A DNA stretch of 64,000 nt from Topomyia yanbarensis (GCF_030247195.1 NC_080672.1:362630271-362694270); one strand, 5' to 3'; numbered from the stretch's first letter, positions 44,200 through 56,194 are shown. The notes: generated by a model from the letters alone, not told the origin. Numbers and translations: made by a program.

Positions 44200-45151
44200 T
44201 AGGGTAAGGTGGGGCAAATCCGACCGTTGGGTAAACCCGACCCCCCACTGTTACCGCAAATCGGAAGCACTACGCGAACTAATATCAATGGTGTCGTGTA
44301 GAGCATCGAAAATAATCATAATGGTGGCATGACAGCATTTTATAAATCTACATTGAGATGCTCAAACGACAAAAAGTGTGTTTTTAAAACTTTTGATTTG
44401 ACTTTTGTGCATTATTGCCTACAGGATATTTCTGATTGTTACAGTGATTGCATAAAAAATGTAAGTGGATTTAAATTTTTTGATTGAAGTCCTACAAAGT
44501 GCGTAGATGAATTTGGTTCAACCTTTTTCATAACTTTTTTTAATTGCATCGTAATGAAAAATGACGCGGTGGGGCAAATCCGACCTCTAAGTAGTGGGGT
44601 AAATCCGACCGCTTTTTTGCTAAGAAAAAGTTTATTTATCAAATTGAAATATATTTTTATTGTCATTTTTTATTATTTTTATGAAAACTGGTTCATAATT
44701 ACAAACGAAAGACACAAAAACGTGATGATTATAGTATTCGTCAAGCAATTGCTGCGATGAAAATGGAAATATCATTACGTGCTATTGCTCGTGATTTTAG
44801 CATTCCAAGATTGACATTGAACTCCATTTTCTTCATGTTACAATTCAATAACACAACATTCATTGATTTATCATTGAAAAACCATATAATTTGAATAATA
44901 TCTGCACTAAATCGACCAAAAACATAGGGGGTCGGGTTTACCCCACCATTTTTGAAAACAGCAAAAATGAACATTTTTGTAAAACGCTTGTATCTCAAAA
45001 TATTTTTAAGATCCGAATAAAATGCTGTATATAGAATGTTGCCCAGGACTTTCACCTTTAATTTGGTATATAAAACGACTTGATTTGATGTAAAATGAGC
45101 ATTTTACAACCAAAACCATTTACTAGGTCGGATTTACCCCACCTTACCCTA
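44200..45151. mobile_element. 952-bp element with 26-bp TAGGGTAAGGTGGGG inverted ends
   Basis: The left end TAGGGTAAGGTGGGGCAAAT continues with CCGACC. The right end is its inverse (GGTCGGATTTACCCCACC then TTACCCTA), differing at one base. Flanking 8-mers are TCTGTGTG and TGTATGTG, similar but not identical, within a microsatellite. Interior repeats of GGTCGGGTTTACCCC occur near 44560-44600 and 44930. It is inserted in dispersed repeat copy 1. No gene inside. Confidence 0.82.
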
Positions 45152-46190
45152 TGTATGTGTGTGTGTGTATATGCGTCTGTGTGCATGTACGCGAACAAAA
45201 TGGTGGAAATTTTTCAAAATGTGACCACAACTGCTTCGATTTGTAGTACTAGGTCACTAACAGCCATTCAAAGTCTCTTTGGTCACATTGGCAACCATCA
45301 TCGGTTCCGGAAGCCCTGGCGGAAGTATCCGAATTCAGAATAACAGTCACATCGGTTTCTCGGAGATGACTAGATCGAACCAACCAAACTTAGTCTCAAA
45401 TGAAAGATGTTGCGTCCCCGTAAATGGCTAGTAAATTTCATCCCGATCCGACTTCCGGTTCTGGAGTTACAGGTAGTGACGTGCGATCACATAGCAAATT
45501 GCGATTCAAACCGATACTCCGATGAAAGCAAAAAAGGTAAAAATTTCACTTACATGTCTCTCAAACAACTTAAATTTGCAGTTCTAGGTCACCGACGGCC
45601 AACCAACTTTCGTTGACTACATTGACGACCATAGACGGTTCCGGAAGTGCCCGGGAAAAGCCGCCATCTTTCAAAATTAACGAACTCACATCAGTTTCCC
45701 GGAAATGGTTGGGCCGATTTCCACAAACTTAGTCCCAAATGATAGCTATAATATCCCCACAGATGTCTAAAAAATTTCGTACGGATCGCTTATATGGTTC
45801 CGGAAATATAGACTAAACCGTCCGGTCACATATAAAATACCCTCAAAAAAAATTTTCAATACGGGGACCCCATGAAATTTCAGAAATCGAGTTCGTATTT
45901 TTGATGCCAAACATCTTTAAAATGATGCGTCGAGATTTTATGTTATATCGAAAAAAATTTTTTTTTGTGAAAATCGACTTTTTGGAACTTAGCCGATTTC
46001 GCTCCTTTTTTCAATTCATTACCGCAGCTGTTTTTTCTTTTGCAAAATTTTAGAACTCGAATAATGATTTCTTTTCTTGTATATAGTTGGCAAGTCATGT
46101 ATAATAAAATTGTAATGTATACATTTGAAAGCTTTTAATAAATATAAGCAACTAAAAAATTCTAGTGTTCATGATTGAGAAAGGCACAAT

Positions 46191-46678
46191 AGGGATCTTT
46201 AGGGGTGTGCGGGTTAAGGCATATTCTGATGCAGATTAGTACCGTGAGTTAATATCTCAGTCCTTTTTCAATTTTTTGGCCCGAAACTATTGAAAAAAAC
46301 ATTTTTTAGTTTGTTTCCTTTTAGGACAATAACACATCCAAACCCATGAGACTTGCACGACCCTATAGGTTGCCTTATCAGATCTACCATAGTTTGCAGA
46401 TGAAACTTGAGATGGCAGGTTGCTAGCGGATTGACAAAGTACCAGATCATGCTGTGTGGGGTGCTGTCCCGGTTAACAATGAGGCGAACGAGATATTTGC
46501 AGAAACGTCATTTAGTAGGACAACTGTCAGTTTGCTGGTTGAGTTTAATTTGGTTTTTTAAGTTTAAAAATCATAAAAGAATAATTAAGGTTTAAGAATG
46601 ATATGAGTGTACTCGTAAGGACACCCGCTACCAATACATATGAAAAACTGGCACAATTTTTTCAAATTAAAGGTCCCT
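46191..46678. mobile_element. 488-bp MITE with AT duplication and an in-window empty site
   Basis: It begins AGGGATCTTTAGGGG and ends TTAAAGGTCCCT. The host reads GGCACAAT before it and ATTGCACCGC after it. The same host repeat at 51741-51755 reads GGCACAATTGCACCGC, without the insert. This fixes both ends and shows a 2-bp AT duplication (or a blunt insertion with AT inside the ends). The element at 17281-17764 is an inverted copy. Confidence 0.85.
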
Positions 46679-46750
46679 ATTGCACCGCTAGGTGGATTAA
46701 AACAGGTTTTTAGGTATTGGCTTTAGAATTTAAGCTAAGTGTCATATGTA

Positions 46751-47628
46751 TAGAGATGGTCGGGTTTCAAATTTTTCGAACCCGAACCCGACCCGATCCC
46801 GAGATCTTGAAAATTGAAAAAACCCGAACCCGACCCAAGCCCGAAAATTTTAATATAGAAAAACCCGTACCCGAGAATGAAAATTTTGTAAAACCCGAAC
46901 CCGACAACTTTACAATTTGAAAACCCGAACCCGAAAATTTAAAATTTGAGGAACCCGATCCGAACCCAACTTGCTAATATGGAGAATCAACCAAAAATCT
47001 CGAAGATTTTTAATTTTAGGTACCCTAGCTGGACCCTAGGCTCATTTAAGAATAGTAGAATCACTCGAATCTGAAGTAGCACCATACGCGTTGAGTTATA
47101 TCTGTCTATGGCAAAACGAATCACTGATGAGTAGAATCCGCATTTATATTTACTATTATTGAACGTCGTCGTCGATGTTTTAACCGGAAACAAAGGTAAT
47201 TCGACGGCTTACTCATGGGGAAACAAAAAGCTTAATGGTGACAGTTTCAAACAACCTTGCCCGTCAACCAAAATTTCTAATTTTTTATCAAAAACCATTC
47301 TTGCAAGGCAATTTTGTATAATTTATTACATGCATTAAACTAAACTATGACGATTGGCAAATCGTATTCGACAGTTTACATGACGTAACCCACGTTAACC
47401 CAACCATGTTTTGTTCAAAACCCGACCCCGATAATTCTTAATTTGAAAAACCCGAACCCGACCCGAGCCCGAAAGTTCAAAATTTTCAAAACCCGGACCC
47501 GACCCGAACCCGATAATTTCAAATTTGAAAACCCGGAACCCGCCCCGAACCCGAGAAGCTTCAATTTATAGAACCCGAAACCCGTCGGGTCCGGGTTTCG
47601 GATCCAAAACCCGACCCCGCCATCTCTA
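46751..47628. mobile_element. 878-bp hAT-like element with ACCCGAACCCG arrays, TSD CATATGTA
   Basis: The ends TAGAGATGGTCGGGTTT and inverse TAGAGATGGCGGGGTCGGG match, with CATATGTA on both sides (46743-46750 and 47629-47636). Each end carries an array of CCCGAACCCGACCCG units separated by AAAATTTT-like spacers (46780-46975 and 47415-47600). The middle is unique A+T-rich DNA with no clear gene. The right TSD copy abuts the end of the CAGTCGTGATTCG MITE at 47637. Confidence 0.88.
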
Positions 47629-47636
47629 CATATGTA

Positions 47637-47887
47637 CAGTCGTGATTCGCTGGTTGGACACTTTTTAACTGGACTGCTTTTTAGTTGATGGACCTCCGCT
47701 AATTGGACCATTGTCCAACTAAAAAGTATCTAAATGTCAAAATCTTATGTCAAATTTACTTTGACAATCAATCTGATAATTATTAGAGCTGTGAATAGAT
47801 GCAATTACACTACTAACGTCTCCTTTAGAGAGTTTTTGACATCTGTCAGTCGGTCCAACTAACGAATCAAATTCGTTAGCTGGACAG
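47637..47887. repeat. Truncated CAGTCGTGATTCG MITE
   Basis: It begins CAGTCGTGATTCGCTGG after TA (47635-47636) and runs to CGTTAGCTGGACAGAG. It lacks the last 35 bases seen in the copy at 12755-12985. Confidence 0.7.
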
Positions 47888-48037
47888 AGAGCTTTGCCGA
47901 GAATCTGATGTCAATCCTTGGAGTACTGTTCATCGAGTCGTGAAGGGAAACATCAAATGACCATCGACACCGACTGAAATGTGCTGCGGATAAGCTGAAG
48001 GTTATTGTGGAGGGTCTTTTTCGTAAGCACGATCCAA

Positions 48038-48526
48038 CACGCAGAAAAAAATTTAGTAAAAATAAACAAATTTTGGTTTTAAATAACAAGTTTCCCGTTT
48101 GATATAGTGACAAACAAGATTCAGGTTTGATTTAATCAATACTGTTAGTTGAAATTCATTTGTAGGCTTTTCAGTAGTTTCAACAAATATATCGTTTGAA
48201 ACAACAAAATCATGATAAGTTTAACCAAACAAACAAGCTCGAAGTAACAAAAACAAATCTTTTGTATTAACCAAAGGAGAGAACAACTCAAATTTAGCTG
48301 AAATTAAACAAAGATTCTGTTGATTTTTAACAAAGGGATCAGTTAGATCTAACAAATTTTATTTTGATTCAACAATGTTTCTATTTAAAATGTAAACAGA
48401 AGTATTTGTTGAATCAAACCAAATACATGCTTCCGAAAAACGCCCATTTCATTTTGAAACAGTCATTCGCCACGTTTTAGATTCAACTAAACGTTTTGAT
48501 TCAAAAAGGTCTGATTCTTCTGCGTG
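48038..48526. mobile_element. About 490-bp element with CACGCAGAA inverted ends
   Basis: CACGCAGAAAAAAATTTAG at the left and inverse TTCTTCTGCGTG at the right. The interior is A+T-rich with many AACAAA/TTTGTT and GTTTGATT motifs. No convincing target duplication. The sequence from 48527 to 49140 contains no gene I can support. Confidence 0.6.
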
Positions 48527-49147
48527 GACGACGTGTCCGTCGATATCGGACGACGTGGAAGAACCAAAAATCCTGGAAGTGTGCAAGTTTGGTGTTTGAG
48601 AATGAAACAAAATAAACCAAATGTGTGCAGTGGGCTAGCAGTGAGCTCTCCGAGCTGTTCCAAAGCCTTACTTGATCGCAGTTGCGTTTTCGTTCGGTCT
48701 GGCTGCCAGAGGCGGAGATGAAGAGCGAAGAGATTGTAATGTAGTTACAGTAGCTTTCGTTTCTCCAGCGGATTACCCAGAGAAGACGGCCGGAGGGTGC
48801 GACAAGGTGCCCAAGCCAGTGTAAGGCGGTAGAGTGTTGATGAGATCCATCCTGTTTCTCTTGTTTTACTATTTAAATGAAATGATACACTAAATACGCG
48901 TCAATTCTATGCAAACTTAATCGTGGCGACAGGGAATCGAAAGTTTAATAATAATACTGGTATAAATTTGATACACGTATTGTAGTTGAGCGGGGCTTGC
49001 CGACGGGAAAATGACCTCGGAATGTACCGCTAGGTCTCTGTCATTCTGAAATGGGTCATTGGAAAATCGGCAGAGCTAACACCTCCCACATCCCGAAATC
49101 GAGTTGCTTGCATAAGGAAGCCAGACCATATGCAGAAAACCTTTTTT

Positions 49148-50300
49148 TGCCTTTCTCATATAAAGAAAGGCTATGCAATCACTGTAAAAATCGACTTTTT
49201 AACGGAGGGCCGAGTGTCATACACCATTCGATTCAGTTCGTCGAGATCGGCAAATGTCTGTGTGTGTATGTATGTGTGTGTATGTATGTGTGTGTGTATG
49301 TGTGTGTGTATGTGTGTGTCATTTAAACTCACACAATTTTCTCAGAGATGGCTGAACCGATTTTCGCAAACTTAGTTTCATATGAAAGGTATAACGCTCC
49401 CATAAGCTGCTATTGAATTTTTAGTTGATCCGACTTCCGGTTCCGGAGTTACGGGTTGAAGAGTGCGGTCACACAGCAAATTCCCATAGAAACTGGTACC
49501 ACCATGATGTTCAAATGATGTAAAACATATTAAAATTGATGTAACATTACTCTAGTTTGCGGGTCTGGATCACTAATGATCAATCAAAGCAGCTTTGACC
49601 ACATTGGCCACCTATGACAGTTCATGACGCCCCCGGGGAACCCGCCAAGTTCCTAAGCTAATATCACACCCATTCCCCAACGAATTCTCTACCGATTTTT
49701 ACAAACTTGATTCCAAATGAAAGATACAGTAATACCATTGACTGCTGCTGAATTTCATTCTGTTCTGACTCTTGCTTCCGGAGTTACAGGGGTGTTAGTA
49801 AGGATACACTGGAATTTCCCATATAAATCGGTACAATAGTAATACCTCAGAGGCTAAAAACTATTGAAATGGTCACCAAATTACTTCTAATCGCAGATCT
49901 AGATCACTGATTGCCAATCAAACATTCTTTGAATATATTGTCCACTATCGACGATTCCGGAAGTCCGGAATTCCGGGCATATTCCACAAATAAAGTCACA
50001 TTGGTTCTTCGGTGATGACTGAACCGATTTTCTCAAACCAAGTCTCAAATGGAAGGCAAAATATGCAGCTGAGTATTGCATCAGAGCCCCTCCGCCCCCC
50101 CCCCCGCCTTGCCATTACATCTCCCTCCTTCATCACTACCGTCCCCTTGGACCACCCTCACGCCCGCATTTCCTTCATCCACCCCGTATACCAAAATAAG
50201 ATGAAGGATTTCTGACGCATCCTCCACTCCCACTCTACTAACCCCCCATTCCCTCCACTTTTAAACCCATTCCACCAACATTTCAAAATATAATCACATG
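49148..50300. repeat. Dispersed TGCCTTTCTCA repeat, copy 2
   Basis: It starts TGCCTTTCTCATATAAAGAA, with GGAGGGCCGAGTGTCATACA, a TGTGTGTATG microsatellite at about 49255-49320, and TCTCAGAGATGGCTGAACCG. The end is unclear; a C-rich tract (CCCCCGCCTTGCC) near 50090 marks divergence. Confidence 0.75.
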
Positions 50301-50349
50301 AAGATAACATTGAACTCATGCTGATTAAGCTAATTAAATACTATTCTTT

Positions 50350-51779
50350 TGCCTTCTCATATAGAAAGGTTACGCAATTGTTCCAGAAACCGACTTTCTA
50401 ACCGAGGCCCGGAGGGCCGAGTCTCATATAACATTCGACTCAGTTCGCCGAGATCGCAAAATATCTGTGCGTATGTATGTGTGTATGTGTGTATGTATGT
50501 ATGTATGTATGTATGTGTGTGTATGTGTGTGTGTATGTGACCAAAAATGTCACTCATTTTTCTCAGAGATGGCTGAACCGATTTTGACAAACTTAGTCTC
50601 AAATGAAAGGTGCAACGTTCCCATAGGCTGCTATTGAATTTCTAATGGATCCGACTTCCGGTTCCGGAATTACAGGGTGATAAGTACGAACACGCAGAAA
50701 ATGTCGATTTTAATAAATTCTGCAATGAATGTATAAAGGTGAAATTTTTTCCAAAATATGACCACAACTGCTTCGATTTGTAGTATTAGGTCACTAACAT
50801 CCATTCAAAGTCTATTTGGCCACATTGGCCACCATCCTCAGTTCCGGAAGCCCCGGCGGAAGTATCTAAATTCAGAATAACATTCACATCGGTTTCTCGG
50901 AGATGGCTAGACCAATTCGACTAAACTTGGCCTCAAATGAAAGGTATTGCGTCCCCGTAAATGGCTATTTAATTTCATCCCGATCCGACTTCCGGTTCCG
51001 GAGTTACAGGTTGTGGCGTGCGATCACATAGCAAATTGTGATTCAAACCGATACTCCGATGAAAGCAAAAAAGGTAAAAAATTCGCCAAAATGTCTCTCA
51101 AACAACTTAAATTTGCTGCTCTCGGTCACCGACGGCCAACCAAACTTTCGTTGACTACATTGACCACCATAGATGGTTCCGGAAGTGCCCGGGAAAAGCG
51201 GCCACCTTTCAAAATTTACGAACTCACATGAGTTTCCCGGAAATGGTTTGGCCGATTTTCACAAACTTAGTCCCAAATGATAGCTATAATATCCCCACAG
51301 ATGTCTATGAAATTTCGTACGGATCGCTTATATGGGTCCGGAAATATAGACTAAATCGTCCGGTCACATATGAAATTCCCATATAAGCCGAAACTCAATT
51401 TTTTTTTCAAAGGGGGGACCCCATGAAATTTCAGAAATCGAATTCGTATTTTTGATGCCAAACATCTTAAAAATGCATGAAACGTCGAGATTTTATGTTA
51501 TCTTGAAATTTTTTTTTTATAAAGATCGACTTTTTGGGACTTTGCCGATTTCGCACCTTTTTTTCAGTTCAATATTACCATGGCTGTTTTTTCTTTTTCA
51601 AAATTTTAGAACTCGAATAATGATTTATTTTCCTGTATATAGTTGTCATGTGATGTATAATAATAAAATGTAATATATGCATTTAAAAGTTTTTAATGAA
51701 TATAAACAACGCACACATTCTCGTGATTCATGATTGAGAAAGGCACAATTGCACCGCTAGGTGGATTAAAATAGGTTTT
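50350..51779. repeat. Dispersed TGCCTTTCTCA repeat, copy 3, full length
   Basis: It starts TGCCTTCTCATATAGAAAGG, with a TGTATG microsatellite at 50465-50540, and ends TTGAGAAAGGCACAATTGCA followed by CCGCTAGGTGGATTAAAAT. It is uninterrupted and provides the empty site for the MITE at 46191-46678. It resembles 45152-46190 closely over about 1 kb. Confidence 0.82.
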
Positions 51780-51995
51780 CATAATACCACTGCCGGCCAG
51801 TGGGATTTGGAAGGTTAGCACACAGACACACTCACATATCATATTTTTCAATTAATAACATTCCTTGACCTTGTAAAAGTTTTAACGAGGAGGTTCTCGT
51901 ATGTATTTAATAAACTACAATTACAATTAAAAAATAGCAATAATTATTCTACTCTTCAAACGGATTACTTACTGATATTTTTTCTCCCTTTACAG

Positions 51996-52056
51996 ATATC
52001 AATTAGCTGAACAAACTATCAATCTAGTGGACGAAAAGAACGATTGGCAGGAGTAA
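51996..52056 (+). CDS. Orphan terminal exon (20 codons), unrecognised
   Basis: A strong acceptor (CTCCCTTTACAG) is followed by an open exon in the frame YQLAEQTINLVDEKNDWQE and TAA (52054-52056), one base out of phase at its 5' edge. The composition is unlike the A+T-rich surroundings. GTACTTTTTG follows the stop and could be a donor. I cannot name the protein. The upstream exons would have to lie before the repeat block 44-51.8 kb or outside the window. A relic is equally possible. Confidence 0.35.
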
Positions 52057-52758
52057 AGGTACTTTTTGTTGTAGCTGTTTTTATTTTTTTACATATTTGG
52101 GATCCATGTATCATAGCAAAAAAAAATATAAGCATAATAATGAAAAACTTAAAAAAAATCAAAAAAATATTGTTGTTATAGTAGTAAAATTAGCGAGTTT
52201 AACCATTAAATGAATTATTACAAAAGGAAAAACAAAAAAGAAAAATCATAGCGTAAGATATTTATACTGAACAAAAAGAGATAAGATAAACCAGTTTTAC
52301 TATTAGAGGAGAAGGGATTGCTTACCAGGTGCGAAATGGCATCAAAATTATTTCATTCGAAGCCGAAAATTTTTGCGTCTATTTCATTTTTGTAATGAAT
52401 TGTAATCAAAATGAGGTGAAAAAATTTGCTTGTCTGGCAAATAAAACGACATGGGAAGCAGTAGATAAGCCAACATATGTACAGACACAAGCCGAGACTT
52501 TTCATTCAGGGCATCCACTTGCAAATTATCTCTGTTAGTAATCTTTTCAGGCAAAATAATAAATGGATTTTCCTCTTCAATTAGACACTATTGCAGGGCC
52601 CAGAGCAAACACAAGCTAATAAAGAACTGATCGTAATACAGCAAATGAGTGAATTGGGACCGTTATTTTATTCGAAACATTTCAAGGCAGTCATCACTGA
52701 GGCAAACCCCATTACATATATGTTTTGTATCGTGTTAGTCCTCCCGATGCTTGCTTAA

Positions 52759-53242
52759 GGTTCAAGTTACCTTTTTTGATCATGTGTTAGATTTGAACGC
52801 TGGGTAGTATGGGTAGGAAAAATTGTGTTCAGCTTTGCCACCGTATTATCCATTTAAACCTTTTCAAAACTCTAAAAGAAGAATATCAGCCGATTTATTA
52901 GATCACAACGATTCAAATCATACAAAATAGCTGCTGGAAAAACTATCGTTTTCGCTAAATGGTGCTTTTGAAAAAGTGGCTGTGATTTTTTGTCACACTA
53001 CTACACCGTACTGGGGTACGCAACACGCAATGAAAAAACCACAGCGCTTTTTCAAAAGCACCATTCAGCTAAGCCGATAGTTTTTCCAGCAGGTATTTTG
53101 CATTAATTGAATCGTGATGATCTAATAAATTGACTGATATTCTTCTTTTGGAGTTTTGGAAAGGTTTAAATGGATAATCTGGTGGCAAAGCTCAACGCAA
53201 TTTTTCTTACGCACACTACCAAGCCTTGAGGTAACTTGAGCC
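52759..53242. mobile_element. 484-bp foldback MITE with TTAA duplication
   Basis: GGTTCAAGTTACC at the left is mirrored by GGTAACTTGAGCC at the right. TTAA lies at 52755-52758 and 53243-53246. The arms pair over most of the element (for example CTGCTGGAAAAACTATCG and its inverse). TTAA target choice fits piggyBac-type mobilisation. From 53247 to 54428 I see no gene; a 120-codon frame at 53839-54201 (minus) lacks an ATG start and is not called. Confidence 0.75.
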
Positions 53243-54428
53243 TTAAGGATTGTCCCTATATTACTGTATTAAAATTAAAATAGTAGACTATATTTTTGTA
53301 CACATCAAAAACGGTACAATTTAATATAGGACATAATCATACGGATCTGACAACCACAATCAAAAGTTTATAGATTCACTTATCTAGCATCACACATGGA
53401 CGGTTTTGTTGCCGATGGGGTTACCATCCCTCTGGGAGACAATTTTTAGGACGATCTCCGGGCCTCGGGGTTTTACATAAATTTTTGCAGAATTTATTTC
53501 TTTGCATTACATTTAAAAAGTGTAAGTAGCGCCTTTACCACATCTTGGTTCCTGCGTTATGCTGCCTAACTGACCCTTCGTTTAAGGGTGGCCACATCTG
53601 CCAAATATTCCGGACTTCGTTAATAAAACAAGGATAATGAAAACCTAATCAACTTAGAGAAAAAAGGTACCACTAATTGCAAATTTTACATTCCACTAAC
53701 TCGATCAAAATAAAAAAAATAATTAAGGTCAATTTCACCAAATCACCTCACTATTGCTGGTTTGGTCTAATCCAACCGGTCAGGTCAATATCAAATGAGT
53801 TAACGTTGGCTGCTTCTGCAGTAATCCTTAACTGTTAGCTAGGGAGATGCGCTTCCATTTTTGTTGGAACTTCCCTGGCGACTGTGGTGATGCTGATACC
53901 GCAGTGATTTCCTGGCGATGGCTCCAACCTGTTTGTTGCACCATCTTTTTCCTGTTAACTGCACAAGAAAATACTGTTCGTACAGGTTATGCTCCACAGC
54001 GAGAGTGGTTGGTGCCTTTGGATTCTTTGCCGTTAGGCAGATAAGTAAAATTCTACACCTAACTAAACCGGCAAAACTTTTCACCAACGTGACACATTTA
54101 CAGCTCAATAGGGACGAGGCAGAACAGTGATGCGTACTAGGCTTTGGAAAAACAAAGCACTCTTCGCGAATGTGAGTCAATTTTGGTAATTTTCCAACCA
54201 CTGCTCAATTGATACTCTAAAGAACTACAGCAGGAATAAAGGAGTGAATATTTGTTTTTTTACTCCTTAGGTAAAATGACGAGTCGCTTTAATACGCTTT
54301 TTTCTGGTTTCAGTGTTTAATCATGTTTTCATTGAAGCCTACTTACAGGTCAGCATAAATCTCTGAGTCAAAGTCTCTCTAGAGATGCCAACTATTACTA
54401 TCGAGTTAGTACCCAGCGTCAGAAAAAT

Positions 54429-55635
54429 TTACTTCAATATCGTTGAACAGTACCAGTTAGGAAGAAACGAATCATTATTTCGCCCTTCTTGAACACCAAA
54501 CAAAATATTTCCACTCCTAGCGTCATATTCGAAACGGTAAACCGTATGAGGACAGTTTATTCCCTGCATTTTCAATTGCACTGTGTCCAGAAATTGTGAG
54601 AGGAAAGCGGTGCAAACTGAAGCCGACCAGAACTGTCGGGAAGACCGATCGAGCTCTTTCAAACTCATTTCTTTGATCTCATCGACGAAGCCCCCATCAT
54701 TCCTCAGACCAACGAAGAGTCGTTGAATGTTAACGAGAAAACTTTGGCACCACCAATTTCGGGTTTTAAAGCGATAAAAGTTGTCCACTTGCCTTTGATT
54801 CGTCTCGGTACGTTTCACCTTTACTTCGACGAATTCTAATCGCTGAAGATGGTCCACACAAAGGTTATTTTTGACGGATTCGTTGGATATGATTCCATCC
54901 ATTTCAGCACCGTACATAATCCTTTTTCGTTCCAGAGTGGTTCTAAACAGGACACAGAATTCCTCCGATTCGAGCACTGGAGACTCTGTGTCTGGTAGAC
55001 TGTTAGGATCATCTGTAAAATAGGTAGGTTTTCAAAAAGGTAAAAAAATTCTATGATACGCTTAAATTACCAGCCAGGATATGCTGCTCAAATTTGAATC
55101 CATAGTAACAGAATCGCTTCTGCTGCTCAGTTTGGTTCGCTTCCTCTGCAATCTTTTCCGGTGTATCTTGGGCACACAGATAAATAGTCTTTTTATAGCG
55201 ACTGGCTAAAATTATCCAACCAGTTTTCCACTCGTAAGGTGTGCACATCACCATCCGCAGCAGACCCCGGAAGCAGACAAAGTCACAGTTGAGACGTTTG
55301 TTGTGGTCTGCTTCTGAGATGCGTTCCCGTAGGTGCAGCTCATTTTCAACGATGAACCTCAGCAAGTGATCTATTCGTTCATGTTTCGCACTGTCTGGTT
55401 TCGGTTTGCGAATTTGGAATCCCTCGTTTAGATCAATCCGCAACGGTTTATCCGGTACTGATTTAGGTAAACGTAAATATTTTAGATTTTCTGCGGAGGG
55501 TATGTACTCTCGATCTGGCCCTACACTAAAGAATCCGATTGTTTTGGGCTGAGATATCGTCGGAAATTCCTTTGTACTATCGACCGTGGATACCGGGTTT
55601 AGATTTGTCTGCTGCATTGTATAAACTTCTAACAT
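54429..55635 (-). CDS. DXO/Rai1-family decapping exonuclease, 382 aa
   Basis: Family members remove incomplete, unmethylated or NAD-type 5' caps from RNA and degrade the body 5' to 3', acting in nuclear or cytosolic RNA quality control. Exon 1 is 55635-55071 and exon 2 is 55012-54429 (GT-AG, codon split G|AT), giving 382 codons plus TGA. Recognisable family motifs in order: FFSVGPDREYIPSAENLKYL near residue 34, CFRGLLRMVMCTPYEWKTGW near 130, YGAEMDGI near 221 with the metal-binding Glu and Asp, FVEVKVKR near 250 with the catalytic E-x-K, and WWCQSFLVNI near 275. Length is normal for the family. The start used is the first ATG (MLEVYTMQQ); the second, six codons on, is equally possible. The fly family has Rai1-like and Cutoff-like members. 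Retention of all catalytic residues argues for an active enzyme and not a Cutoff-type pseudo-enzyme. Confidence 0.93.
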
Positions 55636-56194
55636 TCGTTTGCGAAAGTTCGATTTTTCTTCGAATGTAAATTCTAACTATAAATATAAATTTATACAGT
55701 ACTCCACCATGACCCGATATACAAAAAACTTATAAATATTATCGTACTTAATTAAATTAGATACAATTTGCAGCAAAACACAAAATAATAACAGCTGTTA
55801 GCCACAGCGAAACGAGAAAGAGCAGTGTTTATAAACACAGAGTAACTCATTTTCCAGTGTACATCATAGCGGTACTTTCCGAGTCCCTGCTCAACCGGAA
55901 TGATTTCCAACTCAAATCGATCATGAACCGACCAAAGGGCCGAAGACGCAATGATATCGAATCGAGAAAAATAGCTTTGAAAATTCGCTTCAGAAAATTA
56001 AATCGTATTTTAACAGTGTTTGCATACTGCGCTTTCAAATATATTGAAACACTTTAAAACAATACTAGTTTTCGGAAGCGTTACTAAAATATTTTATATA
56101 ATGTTTTCGTTGATAAAATTGAAAAAAAATCATTTCGCCGAGTGTTATGAAAATATGTTGATTAGGTCATTTTTGAGTCGCCCTCTTATTTGAC

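Larger units (their letters stand above)
44078..46715. repeat. Dispersed TGCCTTTCTCA repeat, copy 1, interrupted twice
   Basis: It starts TGCCTTTGTCAATAGAAAGG and contains GGAGGGCCGAGTGACATATA and a TGTGTG microsatellite. It ends TTGAGAAAGGCACAAT...TGCACCGCTAGGTGGATTAA. The short TGCCTTTCTCA/TGAGAAAGGCA ends look like inverted termini. It is broken by 44200-45151 and by 46191-46678. Similar text (CCGACTTCCGGTTCCGGAG, AAATGAAAGGT) recurs at 49148, 50350 and 60.05-60.38 kb. From memory this family is highly abundant in Aedes genomes. Confidence 0.8.

Noticed and set aside
48540..48725. Possible Tc1-type transposase remnant around 47890-48035 and 48527-48720
   Set aside because: Fragments such as RRGRTKNPG are too short and carry no DDE signature.
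49051..49375. Frames with Cys-Val repeats (VCVCMYVCV)
   Set aside because: They translate a TGTGTGTATG microsatellite within a dispersed repeat.
50357..50602. Frame with His-Thr repeats (THIHTHTYIHTY)
   Set aside because: Reverse translation of the same kind of microsatellite.
53839..54201. 120-codon frame downstream of DXO
   Set aside because: No ATG start, no recognised motif, and Cys/Lys-rich composition without family likeness; more probably 3' UTR or intergenic.
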